Source: Seriola aureovittata
Lineage: Eukaryota > Chordata > Actinopteri > Carangiformes > Carangidae
Reading direction: 5' to 3'
DNA length: 64,000 nucleotides
NCBI RefSeq assembly: GCF_021018895.1
Contig: NC_079368.1
Location: 7,252,001-7,316,000 of the forward strand
Below, piece after piece: positions 14,177 through 39,900 of the stretch. A model generated the notes under the pieces. It ran no database searches and was not told the DNA's origin. It worked only from the letters and a program-made list of their open reading frames with translations. A program made the translations under genes and the position numbers. How positions within the stretch are numbered: position 1 is the first letter of the stretch; every line of letters begins with the position of its first letter.

Positions 14177-14262
14177 TTGACAGGTGCAGTAAACCAATGC
14201 CTTTCTGCTCAACTTGATAGATTATCCAATAAGGGTATCGGAGGGCAGATACCACCTGTCAA
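14177..14262. promoter_or_regulatory. Inverted TTGACAGGTG / CACCTGTCAA pair near the presumed piwil2 promoter
   Basis: TTGACAGGTG at 14177-14186 is matched by its exact reverse complement CACCTGTCAA at 14253-14262. Each copy holds an E-box (CAGGTG/CACCTG) overlapping a TGACAG core of the MEIS/TGIF type. A CCAAT box lies between them at 14226-14230. The pair sits just before the presumed 5' untranslated exon of piwil2. Binding factors are inferred from motif shape only. Confidence 0.35.
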
Positions 14263-14269
14263 CCCCTGG

Positions 14270-14310
14270 AGGATCAATTTAGTGCAGAGTGCGTCGACTT
14301 CTAGCTCCAG
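14270..14310 (+). other. piwil2: Possible 5' non-coding exon of piwil2
   Basis: A splice donor CTCCAG|GTGAAA ends at 14310, shortly after the CCAAT box and the inverted E-box pair. The next good acceptor (CTCTGCAG, ending 15832) opens the exon that holds the initiator ATG at 15877. The transcription start is not determined, so the left boundary is a guess. Confidence 0.3.
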
Positions 14311-15876
14311 GTGAAAGGCATATCCACCGATTATATGTGAGTTTTTATGTCGTAGCTTTATTAACCAACATTGTATTCTTGTTTGCTGAAAACTTGCTGT
14401 GTTATTGGAGGTATTTCGGTTGTTTTTAATTCCTGGCTCGAGGTTGTCACCTTCAGCTGCGTCTTTTTCTTTGACACGTGTTTCAATTAGCTTGCTAACT
14501 AACTAGCTAGTTAATTTTAGCTAACAGCCGAGCCACACTAAGAGCCCGGTGGGAAAGTATTTTGTCAAAAAATAATTGCGAAGTACTAACATACCGTAAT
14601 GTTAAGTATTAGTTAATTAGGTTAACTTGGTAATGAATGGATATATTGCACGAGTAAGGTTTTTGTGAAGTTTTAGTAGTACTTTCATGAGAATGAAGGC
14701 AGATTGGTGAAGTAAGGCGCCTCATGTCGAGTTAACCAATTAACATTAGTAGCTAACGTTAGCAACATTTGAAGTAGACAAGCCAATAATATCAGGGTGA
14801 ACACTGTTTTTATTTTCCCTCCATGGTTAACAGCAGATATAAGAGTCCTTACATATCAATAAATTAGTATTAGGATGAATCGTGAGTTTTGTAAAAGTGT
14901 TAAATAATTTTGGTAAATTCAGTATTTTAAGTGACCACAGTTTTTTAACTGCACCAAACTGTGAAGAAAACATAGTGAAAAGCATTTTGTTGCTTTATTA
15001 ATGTAATAAGTACATACCAGAGCTGTCCCATGCTTTAGAGCCACTCCATGCCAACTCACCTGGGACCTACCAGATCATAACATGGATTTTCTCAAAAAAG
15101 AAAAAAAATTATAATAGAAAGATTACGTCTAAAAATCTCTGCTACAGCTCTACTTCAAATACCTAGTTATTATTTTTGAAGTTTGGGCCCCCAGAGCTAA
15201 ATTGAACTTTTTTTTTTTTTTTTTTGCAATTCATGTATGAACATTCAAAGCCTCATCAATTTCTATTTAGGTTGAGATTGGTAATTTGTACTGAACATCC
15301 ATGAAACTCAAAAGCTAATTTGCATTGTCTTTTCATGTAAATAGTTGTTGCTGAATGTTTTACAGTATCACTTTAATAAAAACAAAATTTTACTTGCATG
15401 AGGAGTCTTTTTTTCAACAATAGATATGTACATTAGTTTTCACTTTTTTGCAATCAATTTTCTTTATGTAGTATTTATACGTGTATGAGTCTACCACATT
15501 TAGAGATGATTTAGTCCTGCACGTATGGAGAATCTGATTATTAGTTTTGTGTTGTCTGCACAGTGTGCTTAATGAAAACTTACTGATGGCGAATGAGCTG
15601 ACATGATGGTGTTATTGAAGCTCTGTCAGGTAAGTTAGAGCTTGACTAGGACAATCAGATTTCATCCCAGTACTGAGGGAACCACATGTGTTCTGTGTAG
15701 TCCTGTAACTGTTAATATTAAACTATTATCCATGCTATCTGACATAGTGACCTAGCCATGCACCATTTCTTTCGGTAGTATAATGGTAGGAGATGTACTG
15801 GTAACTTTTATCCTATGTGTTGTTCTCTGCAGTTAATCCATTGTTGTGTTAACTGTTGGTATCAGAAGTTGACTGA

Positions 15877-29718
<13,842 letters not shown>

Positions 29719-30333
29719 GCTGCACCAGTTACAGCCACAAACAAACTGCTCAGGTCACAGCAAAAGCAGCTGTGATGAAAGAAACTACTGAAAAACCAGA
29801 ATGACAAACAATTCATTTGACTGAATGAGGAATTCATTATTAACACGTGGCACTTAAGACTTTAAAGAATAGTGAAGATTTCCAGAGGAGATTCCCATAT
29901 GGATCAAGTCGTTAACAATACTGATGTTTCTGAGAAGGCTGCTTTACATCTCACACCATGATTAAAAAAAGAATGCTAACTCTTTTCATGAAGGTAATAG
30001 TGTGTTGCGTCACTGAAATAATTTAAATATGTGTGGCATATTAGTAAAAGCATGTTTTAATTTTAGAGTCTAGTGAAAAAATGTGACGGTTAAGTTTGAA
30101 ATGAGTACAAACCATAAGGTTCGTGAAGTTTGGACTTTGAGTTTTCAATGTTTTACAGCCACTGTTCTGTGGCACAATGATTGGTCGGTCAGTGGTCTGT
30201 TAATGTTCAGACACTCCCACTGTGACAGATTAATGTTTACAGTTCTGTACTTTATAAAACACCATTATACAGGTCTACAAGTTATACAGCTCTACGCACT
30301 GTATGCCCATAGTACTTAAATGTGCATGTTACA

Positions 30334-30339
30334 AATAAA
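30334..30339 (+). terminator. piwil2: piwil2 polyadenylation signal
   Basis: AATAAA about 615 bases after the piwil2 stop codon, followed within 40 bases by GT-rich sequence (ggtggggttt). It is the first canonical hexamer in a suitable context downstream of the stop, which implies a 3' UTR of roughly 0.63 kb. Confidence 0.75.
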
Positions 30340-30754
30340 GCTTGCAGGACTGGTGGGGTTTAAGTAAAACATGAGTGTCTTATTTTTTTGACTGGACAGC
30401 AACAGTGGGGCCAGCCCTGAAATCACAAATGTCGCTGATTGACAGTCATTGTAATTCCACCATTGGTCAACCGTATGCCATGTGACTGAGTTGGAATTTC
30501 CCCATTGGCTGTTGCTCTTTCAAAATCAATTGTCACAAACAGTTTCTCTTCGAGAGGGCAATTACAGCCTGCAGCGTTGCCAACATAGTGCATTTGAAGC
30601 TAACCAAACAGGTTTAAGTTAGATTTGCTGAGATCAATTCTTAAAGGTGCACTTTAAGTCTGAGTTGTGGTTCACCTTATCTGTGCATTGTCAACACAAT
30701 GTGTTTGCATTTTAGCCCTGCTGTAGAAAGATCACATGCTGTTGCACTTGGATA

Positions 30755-30965
30755 TCAGAAACTAGAGTTACCGCCTCGTGGTTGTATGCCTTCACCATTC
30801 AGACTAGTTTACTAATTGCTGGTAAATTACTGGCTAACAGTTATTTTGTGAGGGCACACTGACCTTGACCTTCGATCTTTAACCACCAAAATCTAATCGG
30901 TTCATCTTTTGACTCCCAGTGAACGTTTGTGCCAAATTTGAAGAAGTTCCGGCATCCAGCAATGA
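30755..30965 (-). repeat. Interspersed repeat, minus-strand copy
   Basis: On the minus strand this reads 'cttcaaatttggcacaaacg', then 'cactgggagtcaaaagatgaaccgattag', then 'ttaaagatcgaaggtcaaggtcagtgtg'. It ends at the complement of 'actagagttaccgcctcgtg'. The same blocks occur in the same order on the plus strand at about 36630-37105. The two copies therefore belong to one high-copy teleost family, class not determined. Confidence 0.7.
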
Positions 30966-31339
30966 TGTTGGCTGATGAGGCCTGACCTGCACTCGGTGTT
31001 GCAGTTAAAACAAAAGGTGTTGAGGTGAAACAGCCCAGGAACAACAACACACAAATGTACACTTTGACCATATAATGTATAAGAAAGATAAATGACCCTC
31101 TTTTCCTTAATCTTTTGCAATGGATAGGGAAAGTCAACTCCTGGTAGCAACTCCTGTTTAAGGTAAAAAATGGTTGAATATAAAGATGTGACAGGTTGCA
31201 AAATATAATGGATGCTACAGGAGGCAAATTAACTGCAAAATTTGTGACTTTCATATCACTCCATAAACTCCACAAGCACGTGACTACGGTGGCCCTGAGA
31301 GCTCAACGCACTGTAAATTGAGAAAAACATGCAAATAGA

Positions 31340-31460
31340 CAAAACACAAATTCAGAGAACATCATCAATTTGACAACACATGTTTGCAAATATTGACAAC
31401 ACATGCAAATGCACAAACGCGCTGCAAATTCAGAAAACATCAATTTGACAACACATGCGC
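31340..31460. repeat. Short degenerate direct repeats
   Basis: Blocks of the form 'caaattcag[ag]aaac...aatttgacaacacatg' occur at about 31346-31382 and 31425-31456. A partial third copy, 'ttgacaacacatgcaaa', lies between them. This looks like a decayed tandem array. Confidence 0.6.
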
Positions 31461-33545
31461 TGCAAATAATCCCAACACAACAGAGGTGTTTCCAGCAAAC
31501 ACAAGTAGTGACAATACTGTGCACAGCATGTAAATGTCACCAGATGCAACAAACTATGCAACCTTTTTATCAAGTAACTCAACAGAAACTCAGGTTTGGT
31601 TGAAACACAGCTGTTCCTCACAGAGAATATGAACAGCTGTTGCTGTGGTAAAAAGATGCTTCAAGAAAAAAAAACATAGAAAGGTCTTGGCTGCGTGAAT
31701 TGTGTGGGTGTCTCCAAGTACACTTGCTATTTTGGTTCACGTGTGAGCAGCAGAACAACGTGCCAGGGGGTAAGGTGAGGTGGATTATAGATCAGGAGTG
31801 TGTGTGGTGATTAGTAGATAACAGTAAGCCAATCACAATCACTGATCTCGGAGCTCTGACACAAGTGTGGCAATCACAGTGAAGCATGACATCAACAGCT
31901 CAGCAAATGGAAAGATGCTTGAACTAAGCAACAAAGTGCAGTGGTGTTACTCAGTGGACCACTGGCTGAAAATGTTCACATTTAAAAGGGTTTTCAACAT
32001 TTTCAGTCATCATATTAACATGAACAGCAAGAGGGAAAACCACTTGGAATGGAGTGTAATCCATCTGTTATTAGGCCATTATAACAAGGCCTACAGCTTC
32101 TACTGCTGCCAGTACTGCTCCTTTCACAGTTTCTAGCGACATTACTAGAGCTGACACTCCTGTTACATGTGTATGGATACCAGTGTCTTTACAACTGCTG
32201 CTAACACTAACATATTACAGCTACTACTTCTTCCACTACAAGGACTGCAACTCGTATTATTACATCTACCACAGAAGCATACATGTTAGACGGCTCTAAA
32301 TATGGTGGATGTCCACATGATTTCAGCTATATAGTAACCTGCTTAAACTTGTGATGTGCTCTGGTGAACTTATTCTAATGTTTCATCCTAACATATGCTT
32401 CTTGTTGTTCAGAGTTAAACATAAACAGGTATGGGGCTATTCTGCTGTTCCTACCTCATACTTATGAATTTGGGGAAAAAATTGCCAGGAGAAAAGCCAC
32501 GATTATCTTCTTTAAGATAATTACAACGTCTGAACTACTGTCTCTCCTGTCATCTCCTCCACTCAGAGATTTTACACTTGTTTTCCTGTTAGAGATGGAG
32601 AGTGGGAGGAATTAGGCCAAACTTGTTTAGTTAAATCCCTGTCAGACTTGTTACCTGCAAATGATGTATTCAAATCTTTGCTTAAGACTTTATGTATGTA
32701 AAAGCTTACAGGAGTTTGAGATTATTTTCATTGTTCTGCACAACTCAACAACAGTAACAATCTTCCCATTTGACTCTCAGAAAGAAATCAGTTTTACCAG
32801 AATGGTGAACAACTCCTTTGAGTGAATGTTCTACACAGACCAACATTTCAACAAACAAGTCTTAACTTAAAGGCTGAATTAAAAGCTGAAATTATGAACA
32901 TGAATTGCATTTTTCATGCTAATTAATACAAACTACTCAAAAATTCTTTACATACGTGGAAGTAGCAGTACCAAAATAACATAATTAAGGAAACACAATG
33001 TTGATGTTGGTCAGTGTTAGAATTAGACAATTTGACCAACATTAAGTGAAGCGATGGTCAAATAAAACCATACATTTGGAAAATTAATAAATGAATATGC
33101 CAATTTCCACTGATGAGTACTTAAGTTGTTGGTTTATGCTAAATACATGATTGTGTATAGTGTTTTATTTGCCTTAAACATGTTTAAAAGATACACATTG
33201 TCAGTTTGCAGTCAGGCAGTTCATCCTTTTACATGGTTTATCAGTCTTTATCAAGTTTCAGTTTTTCACACCAAATACGTGAATCCCAGCTTTCTTTAGC
33301 TTCAGTTAAGTATGCAGGCAAGGCATCAAATAAAAGGGTTTGTTAACACTTTTTAAGTTTTATAGATTAGTTTGCTGTTGTTTATTTTACAATTTACTAA
33401 AATCAGATGATTATCTACAAGATTCATGAATTCCAACTAGTGTGGTCATATTAATTAATATCAATCAATTAATTCAATTACTTAATGTAAATATTAATGT
33501 TAGCTAGCAAGCTGAAAAGGCTAATGACCAAACCAACTGACCACA

Positions 33546-33680
33546 CCACCCCCGTTAAGCGGTGCGGTGCGGCCATGGGATGCGTGGGTGCGACGTATGG
33601 TGCGGCGTGGCGTAGTGGAGTTCCGGATGGTTCCGGATGAAGATGATGACGTCACCCAATATGAAATCCATAGCAACCAA
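33546..33680 (+). promoter_or_regulatory. Presumed promoter of the GAS8-like gene (ETS, CRE, CCAAT, partial X-box)
   Basis: This is a CpG-rich island in AT-rich surroundings, about 0.3-0.4 kb before the presumed start codon. It has two tandem ETS cores (TTCCGG at 33621-33626 and 33631-33636, inside a duplicated ttccggatg unit), a perfect palindromic CRE (TGACGTCA, 33647-33654), CCAAT (33656-33660) and CCATAGCAAC (33668-33677), whose right half is a full RFX half-site. A second partial X-box, GTTGCCATG, lies at 33869-33877. RFX sites are typical of cilia genes, which fits the downstream gene. Confidence 0.55.
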
Positions 33681-33967
33681 AGAAAACTAACGTCATTTCG
33701 TCAACATATTGCCGCTCGTCAGCATTTACAGTATTTATATAAAAACAGACAAAAAACTATTTTCTTTTCTCGAAAAAATAATTTTACATTTATTACATTT
33801 ACATTTGTTATTTAACATTGTATTCTACACAATTTATTTACATTTTTTTTTGTTTTTTTTTTGTCGTGGTTGCCATGTCAGTGAATCCTGTTCAAATTTA
33901 GCCAGACTGAATCTGTGTTTGCATATACATTTTCACTGCCAACATTTGTGTGTCTGAGCAATATTTC

Positions 33968-36900
33968 ATGATGGTAAGTAAACTAGTTACTCACTTTATC
34001 ACAATAATGATGTGGATAACAGCATGTCAGGTAGCTCGGCATCAGCTAGAAATCACTTCGTTTGTAAGTTTTAATGTGTAATTCTTAATTTTTTTTTCTG
34101 TCCAGCCATCCAAGACTAAAGACAAAAAAAAGAAGCAGAAAAAGGACAGTCAGCCCAAAGAAGAGATGCCCACGGCTCAGGTAACTGAAGTGAGAGCATT
34201 TAGCCAACATTGCTAAGTATACATTTTCCAAAGAAATTAAGTTAGTTTCCAATTGTCAATTTCTGATTTGGCAGTTAAGGAAAACTTAATTTGCTGAGCA
34301 GTTTATTATTTTTACTCTTGCTGTTGTGAAAGTTTGTTAGACATTGTAGTTAACGCCTTAACACTGTTTGAAACCCACTTCCAGATTTGTAAAACCTTAT
34401 TTGTCAAAATGCAAAAAAGAGAGATTTCACTGCTTTTGTCACATCTAGACCACATTGGACCAGGTCTAGAGTAAAAAACCACTACACTTAGACTTGTCAA
34501 ATCTGGACTAGATTGGATGTGACATAGCATGTCAGGATGGTAATTTACCATCAACCAGGCGCTAACCATCTGTTAGGAAACTAGCTTAGCTAGCAAAGGG
34601 GTTTTACTATATGATTCCTGCAGGGAAATTACTTTGTTACAACTGCTCAACACTCAGTTAGGAAAGAGGAAGTAAATAAGAAGCCTAAGAAAGTTGTTGA
34701 TAAAAATAAATAAATAAATAATAAAAAAAAGATAATAATAATAAATACACAGTAAATTAATACAAAAATCTAAGAATACAAATGTGCTAGGTAGAATCAC
34801 GGTATGGACAAAGGACGAAAACATGGAAAGGTGAAAAATAGATTACATGAATTTAACAGTAAATTAACCATTATGTGCAAAGGTAAACTGAATGAAAAGT
34901 GTAAAGTGCGCCAACAGTAAATTCACAGGAATAACAGCAGAGTACTGATGGAGATGTGCAGAAAGGGATGGTATTGTATAACTGGATGGCAAAAGGAACG
35001 AAGGACCTCCAGACTAACCAGAACACTGTGTCGATGGAGGGGTTGTCTTTGAAAGACCGGAGCGCCTGCAGGAAAAAGAGCTGACTCTGGCCCTTCCTGT
35101 AGAGAGCCACATGGCTGTCCAAGTGGACACCCTCCTCCATCATCATCCACCATCTTTCCGCTAATGACAGGAGGAGTAGCAGGAGTACTGGGTCTCCTGA
35201 AGTCAACTGAAGTGAGGTCAACTCTACAGGCCTGTAGTCAATGGTGGGATTTCTTCAGTACAGGAACCAGACAGGGTGTCTTCCACAACACAGGAACCTT
35301 CTCCAAATGTAAACTGAGGTTAAAAAGGTGCTGGAGTATGATACACAGCTGGTGGGTGCAGGTTTTGAGCATCCTTGGGCTGATGCCTTCAGCAGGTTGG
35401 CGGTGTCGTTGTTCCTGGGTGGTTTTTGATCAAAGTGGTTAATATGAGGCTGCATGTCAAAACTACAGAAGAAATGTTTCAGGTTGTTGTTCCTATCTAC
35501 CATCTGGCTGTTGGGCTTGTAACCACTGATGGTCCTCATACCTCTCCAGACCTCTCTGGTGTCTACCTGCTGCAGCCTCTGCTCCAGCCTCTTCCTATAG
35601 GCCTCATTTCCTTCCCTGATATTCACTGACAGCTGTTTATTATATGTCCTGCCAACAAAGACTGAAGGGGAAACTAAGGAGTTGGTTGAGAAGTCGCCTG
35701 CAGTGGTGGACAGGCATTCAATGGCAGAAAAGACCATAGACGAGGTGAGAACTGATTGCTTACTTACAACAGTAACCATCTGCATTTGGAATTTCAGTTT
35801 CTACTAAGCCCAGTAATCACTTGAAGTTTCCCAGTGTATTTAGTTTAATTGTAAAAATAGATGAACTCTCTTCACACACTGTCACAGATGTCTTTTCCTG
35901 CAGATGTGGGAGGAATATGGAACCCTCCTAGAGGAATTCGAGGGTGTGCAGAAGGAGAAGAAGCACTTGAAGATTGAGATTGCCCTAAAATCTTCTGAAA
36001 ACACTGAAAGAAAGAGAAACCTGGAGAAGACCAAGGCCAAGATGAGAGAAAGGCTCAAGTTGAAGCAGGATGCTGAGAAATGCCGCTGTGCAGAAATTGA
36101 AGTAAGCCTCACACAAACTTTTCAGACAGAGTTTTTATACTTTATTCAAGAATTGATAAATTATATTCACTTTTACATATCCAGTGGTGAAAGAAGTACT
36201 CAGATCCTTTGTTTTAGCTAAAGTACCAATAAAATAATGTAAAAAAAAAAACATGCCATTACAAGTAAAAGTCCTTCATATAAATTCTTACTTCTTAAGA
36301 AATAGAAATATTATCAGCAAAATATACTTAAAGTAACAAAAATAAAAGTACTCGTTCTGCAGAATAATGGCTCTTGAGTTATATTAATATGTAAAACATT
36401 ATTAGTGTGTTTATACTGATGCATCAATGTGCAAATAGCATTTCAATACTAATCTAAAACAGCACTCTTTCTCCCAAGTTTAAAAGTTGTATACCTCACA
36501 CTCTGGAACTCATTGCAGTCATTTTTGTGCCTCCACGCTGGCAACAGCCAGGGGCCATGTTTTCAGGTTGTCCATCCGTCCGTATGTCAGTCCGTCGTCC
36601 CATTCTAGTGAACGCGATATCTCCGTAATGCCGTGAGGGAACTTCTTAAAATTTGGCACAAACATTCACTTGGACTCAAAGATGAACTGATTAGATTTTG
36701 ATGGTCAAAGGTCAAACTTCAAGGTCACTGTGACCTCATCTTTTTGTGAATGCAACATATCAGCAACACCCAGAGGGAATTTCATTACATCTGGCACAAA
36801 ACTTTAACTTGGACTGAAGGATGAACTGATTAGAATTTGGTGGTCAAAGGTCAAAGGTCAAGGTCACTGTGTCCATGACAAATTCATACACTACACAATT

Positions 36901-39900
36901 TAACTCAAATGTCTATAATGATAAAATGAAGTGATGACATTTAATATCAAATTGGTCAAAGGTCAACTTCACAATGTTCTGTAAAAACACACCTCTGGCT
37001 ATTATTCAAAGCTGTAGCTCAGGAAGGGGAGATTGTGACCATATTTCCTGCAGCTTGGCTGGTTGGCAGAGGCATACAACCGCGAGGCAGTAATTCTAGT
37101 TATGTAATGTAACATGAGGTCAGAGATGCTATGACTTGCCAGCCCACTGTGTTTTAATAATTGTAACTGACAGCACAAACACAGAATCTCATAAGAACTT
37201 AATGTCTTCAAGGTTTTTGCAGAAATAAAAATCCAATCACGATCCATTTTCTTAGTTTAAGCCAAATGTAACAATAAAAGAGAACAGATTACTGGTTAGA
37301 GGTGAACACAGTGTTAAGTCAAATGTCGAACTGTATATCCACAACACCAGCTCCAACCCCCCATTCTTAAAGACAAGCTGTAGAGATGGGGGTGGATCCC
37401 CGCTTCACATCCTGGATTGTGGTTTACCTGACAAGATGACCACTGTACGTCGGGCTGGGTAACTGTGGCTCAACTCTGAGTCCTGCCACATCCAGAAATA
37501 CTCGGATGACACAGCTATTGTGGCTGCTATCAGGAACCGGCGGGAAGAGGAGTACAGGGATCTGACGATGGCCTTCAGTGAATGGAGCGACAAGAACTGC
37601 CTCCTGAACTACAAGCTGGTCAAAAAGGCTGGGTCTGTGCTTGGCAGGAGTCTGGAATCACTCAGGACTGTTGTGGAGAGACGGATGCAATGTAAGATGG
37701 AGGCCATCTTAGACAATACCAACCATCCTCTCCACAACATTCTGGCAGGACAGAGAAGCAGCTACAGCTGCAGCAAATGTCTTATCTCACTGCGCTGCAG
37801 AACAGAGAGGTTCAGGAGATCCTTTGTTCACACTGCCATCGGGCTGTACAACAACTCAGCCAAAGGAAGTGGACTAATTTAATTATTATTGTTTATTTAT
37901 TTAATGTGCATGTCTTATGACTGTGGGAGGACCCTGAGAACACACACAAGCACAGGGAGAACATGCAAACTCCACACAGAAAGGCCCTAGGCCCAGGGTT
38001 CGAACCCAGAACCTTCTCGCTGTGAGGCGAAGGTGCTACAAAAGTCTCTGTCACATGAATGTATTGTAATGTAAAGTGTCTGACTGCAGTAAAACATATT
38101 TACTCTTCATATTCAAGGCATATGAATTTCACATCTGATCATAACATTTTATCTTTGATTCCAGGAGCACCAGCAGAAGCTGGCACAGTTGGGGAGCGCA
38201 CACCACAGTGAGATCCATGAGCTGAAGATGGCTGCCACAGCCATGACTTCAAAGACCCATAAAGAGCATGTAAGGTCAGAGCTCGAGCTTCATATGAAAA
38301 TAAACCTTTTACAGGCGGAGAAGAGAGAGAAAGAGACCCTCACAGAACTCTACATGAAAAAGCTCAAGCAGGTGAGAATGCACAGAGTCAAGTATATTTT
38401 ATAGACTTTTGGTTCTCCAGTTGTCTCTTGTTTTATTTGTACAAGTAAGCATCTGCAATACAGACGTGACACCTCTTTAACCTTAACAGAATCAACTGGC
38501 TGAATTAAGAGAACAAAATCAGAGCAATGACAAAGAAGTTAGAGGTAAATAAACTTGTGTTCATCTCTGAGCTGAAGTCAAAAAGTGCCATCATAAATTG
38601 TTTATAAACTATGATTTCTCTCTGTTACTTCTTAAATAGAAATGGAGGTCCGATATATGAATAAAACAAAAATCATGTTAGAAGAGAACATGAAAAAAAC
38701 AAAAGGAGAGGTTGAAGAGATTGAAAAGAGCATGAAAATCTTCACTGCAAGTATTATAGAGAAGCATGACCGGTCTTCGAAAGAGCTCTGTGACCTCATT
38801 AAAAATTTGAATGACTTGGAAAGGGGGACATTGGAGGTAAGAGATGTTAAAGAAACACCACAGTCCTGTCACACTAAAGGACAACAACATACACAAACCT
38901 GTCACACATGAGAGGTGAAATTTATCCACAAGAGCTCAAGTACTCAACTTTGACAGGAAATAGAATTCAATAAATAGCAAAGTGTGTATAAAACTGAATG
39001 ACAACTGAATGAAATCGATATGCCATTGTTTTTTGCCATTTGATAGAGAACACTTAAAAAGGTGACGGAAACGGTGGCGTGGCAGGACAGGTCGATCGCA
39101 GCAACTAAGCGGAAGAACAAACACATGACTGAGTCTCTGCTGGAAATGGGGCAGAAGTTTTCTGAGAGCCGCCAAGAGCTGAATGTCCAGAGAAAAGCCA
39201 TGGCTAAGAGAATCCAGGTTCACTGCTCCGCTTCATTTTAGGGCTTTTTGGCAGAGTTCAGCCTGCAGAAAACATCATGTGATACTTCTCTATACAAACA
39301 GGCAATGGGTACAATGCAGCAAACCAGATATGTTGTTATTTCACTGCTGATATTTTAACTTGTGCATTGATGTTCATTGCCGCTCAGGTTTAAAGGAAAA
39401 CTCCTTTAATTTATGGCAACTTTTTACTCACCAGGTCAAATGCTGAGACACCAGGATTCATCTTGCTTTGCTGTTTCTGTTTATGATGCCACCGCTAGGA
39501 AAGTCAGAAATGTTTAAATCCTCCTCAAGATCATTTGGTTTGAATTTGACCTGCGGCGCTTAAAAATAGCTCAGAAATCTGTACAGACAATTATATTGAT
39601 CCAAAAACATTTCAGGTGTCAGTGAAATCAAAGTGAAAGTGGTAAGTGAGCTTTTTTAACCAACTGGAGTGTGAGCTAAAACTGTGAAAATGTCTCCAAC
39701 AGAGGAGCAACAAAGTGACTGCACATATACTCAAGGAGAGACGGGATCTGTATTTGAAGAACCAGCAGTTAGAGCTGAAATATGAACAGGTAAACTTAAT
39801 TTTAATTTGTCATGTCACTAGTTTTAACTATATTCATTGGCTCAGTTGATGGACACTGAATGATGCATATGCCTGGTGGGTATTCATGTGATTCATGCAG

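Larger units (their letters stand above)
30345..33540. other. piwil2 to GAS8-like spacer
   Basis: No gene was recognised. Contents: two inverted CCAAT boxes (ATTGG at 30462-30466 and 30504-30508), an interspersed repeat on the minus strand (about 30755-30965), a short direct-repeat patch (about 31340-31460) and otherwise AT-rich unassigned sequence. A 144-codon minus-strand frame at 30841-31275 is partly translated repeat and has no family signature. Confidence 0.6.

Noticed and set aside
30841..31275. 144-codon open frame on the minus strand
   Set aside because: Its C-terminal half is translated interspersed repeat (the same blocks occur at 36630-36740) and the rest has no family features or splice support.
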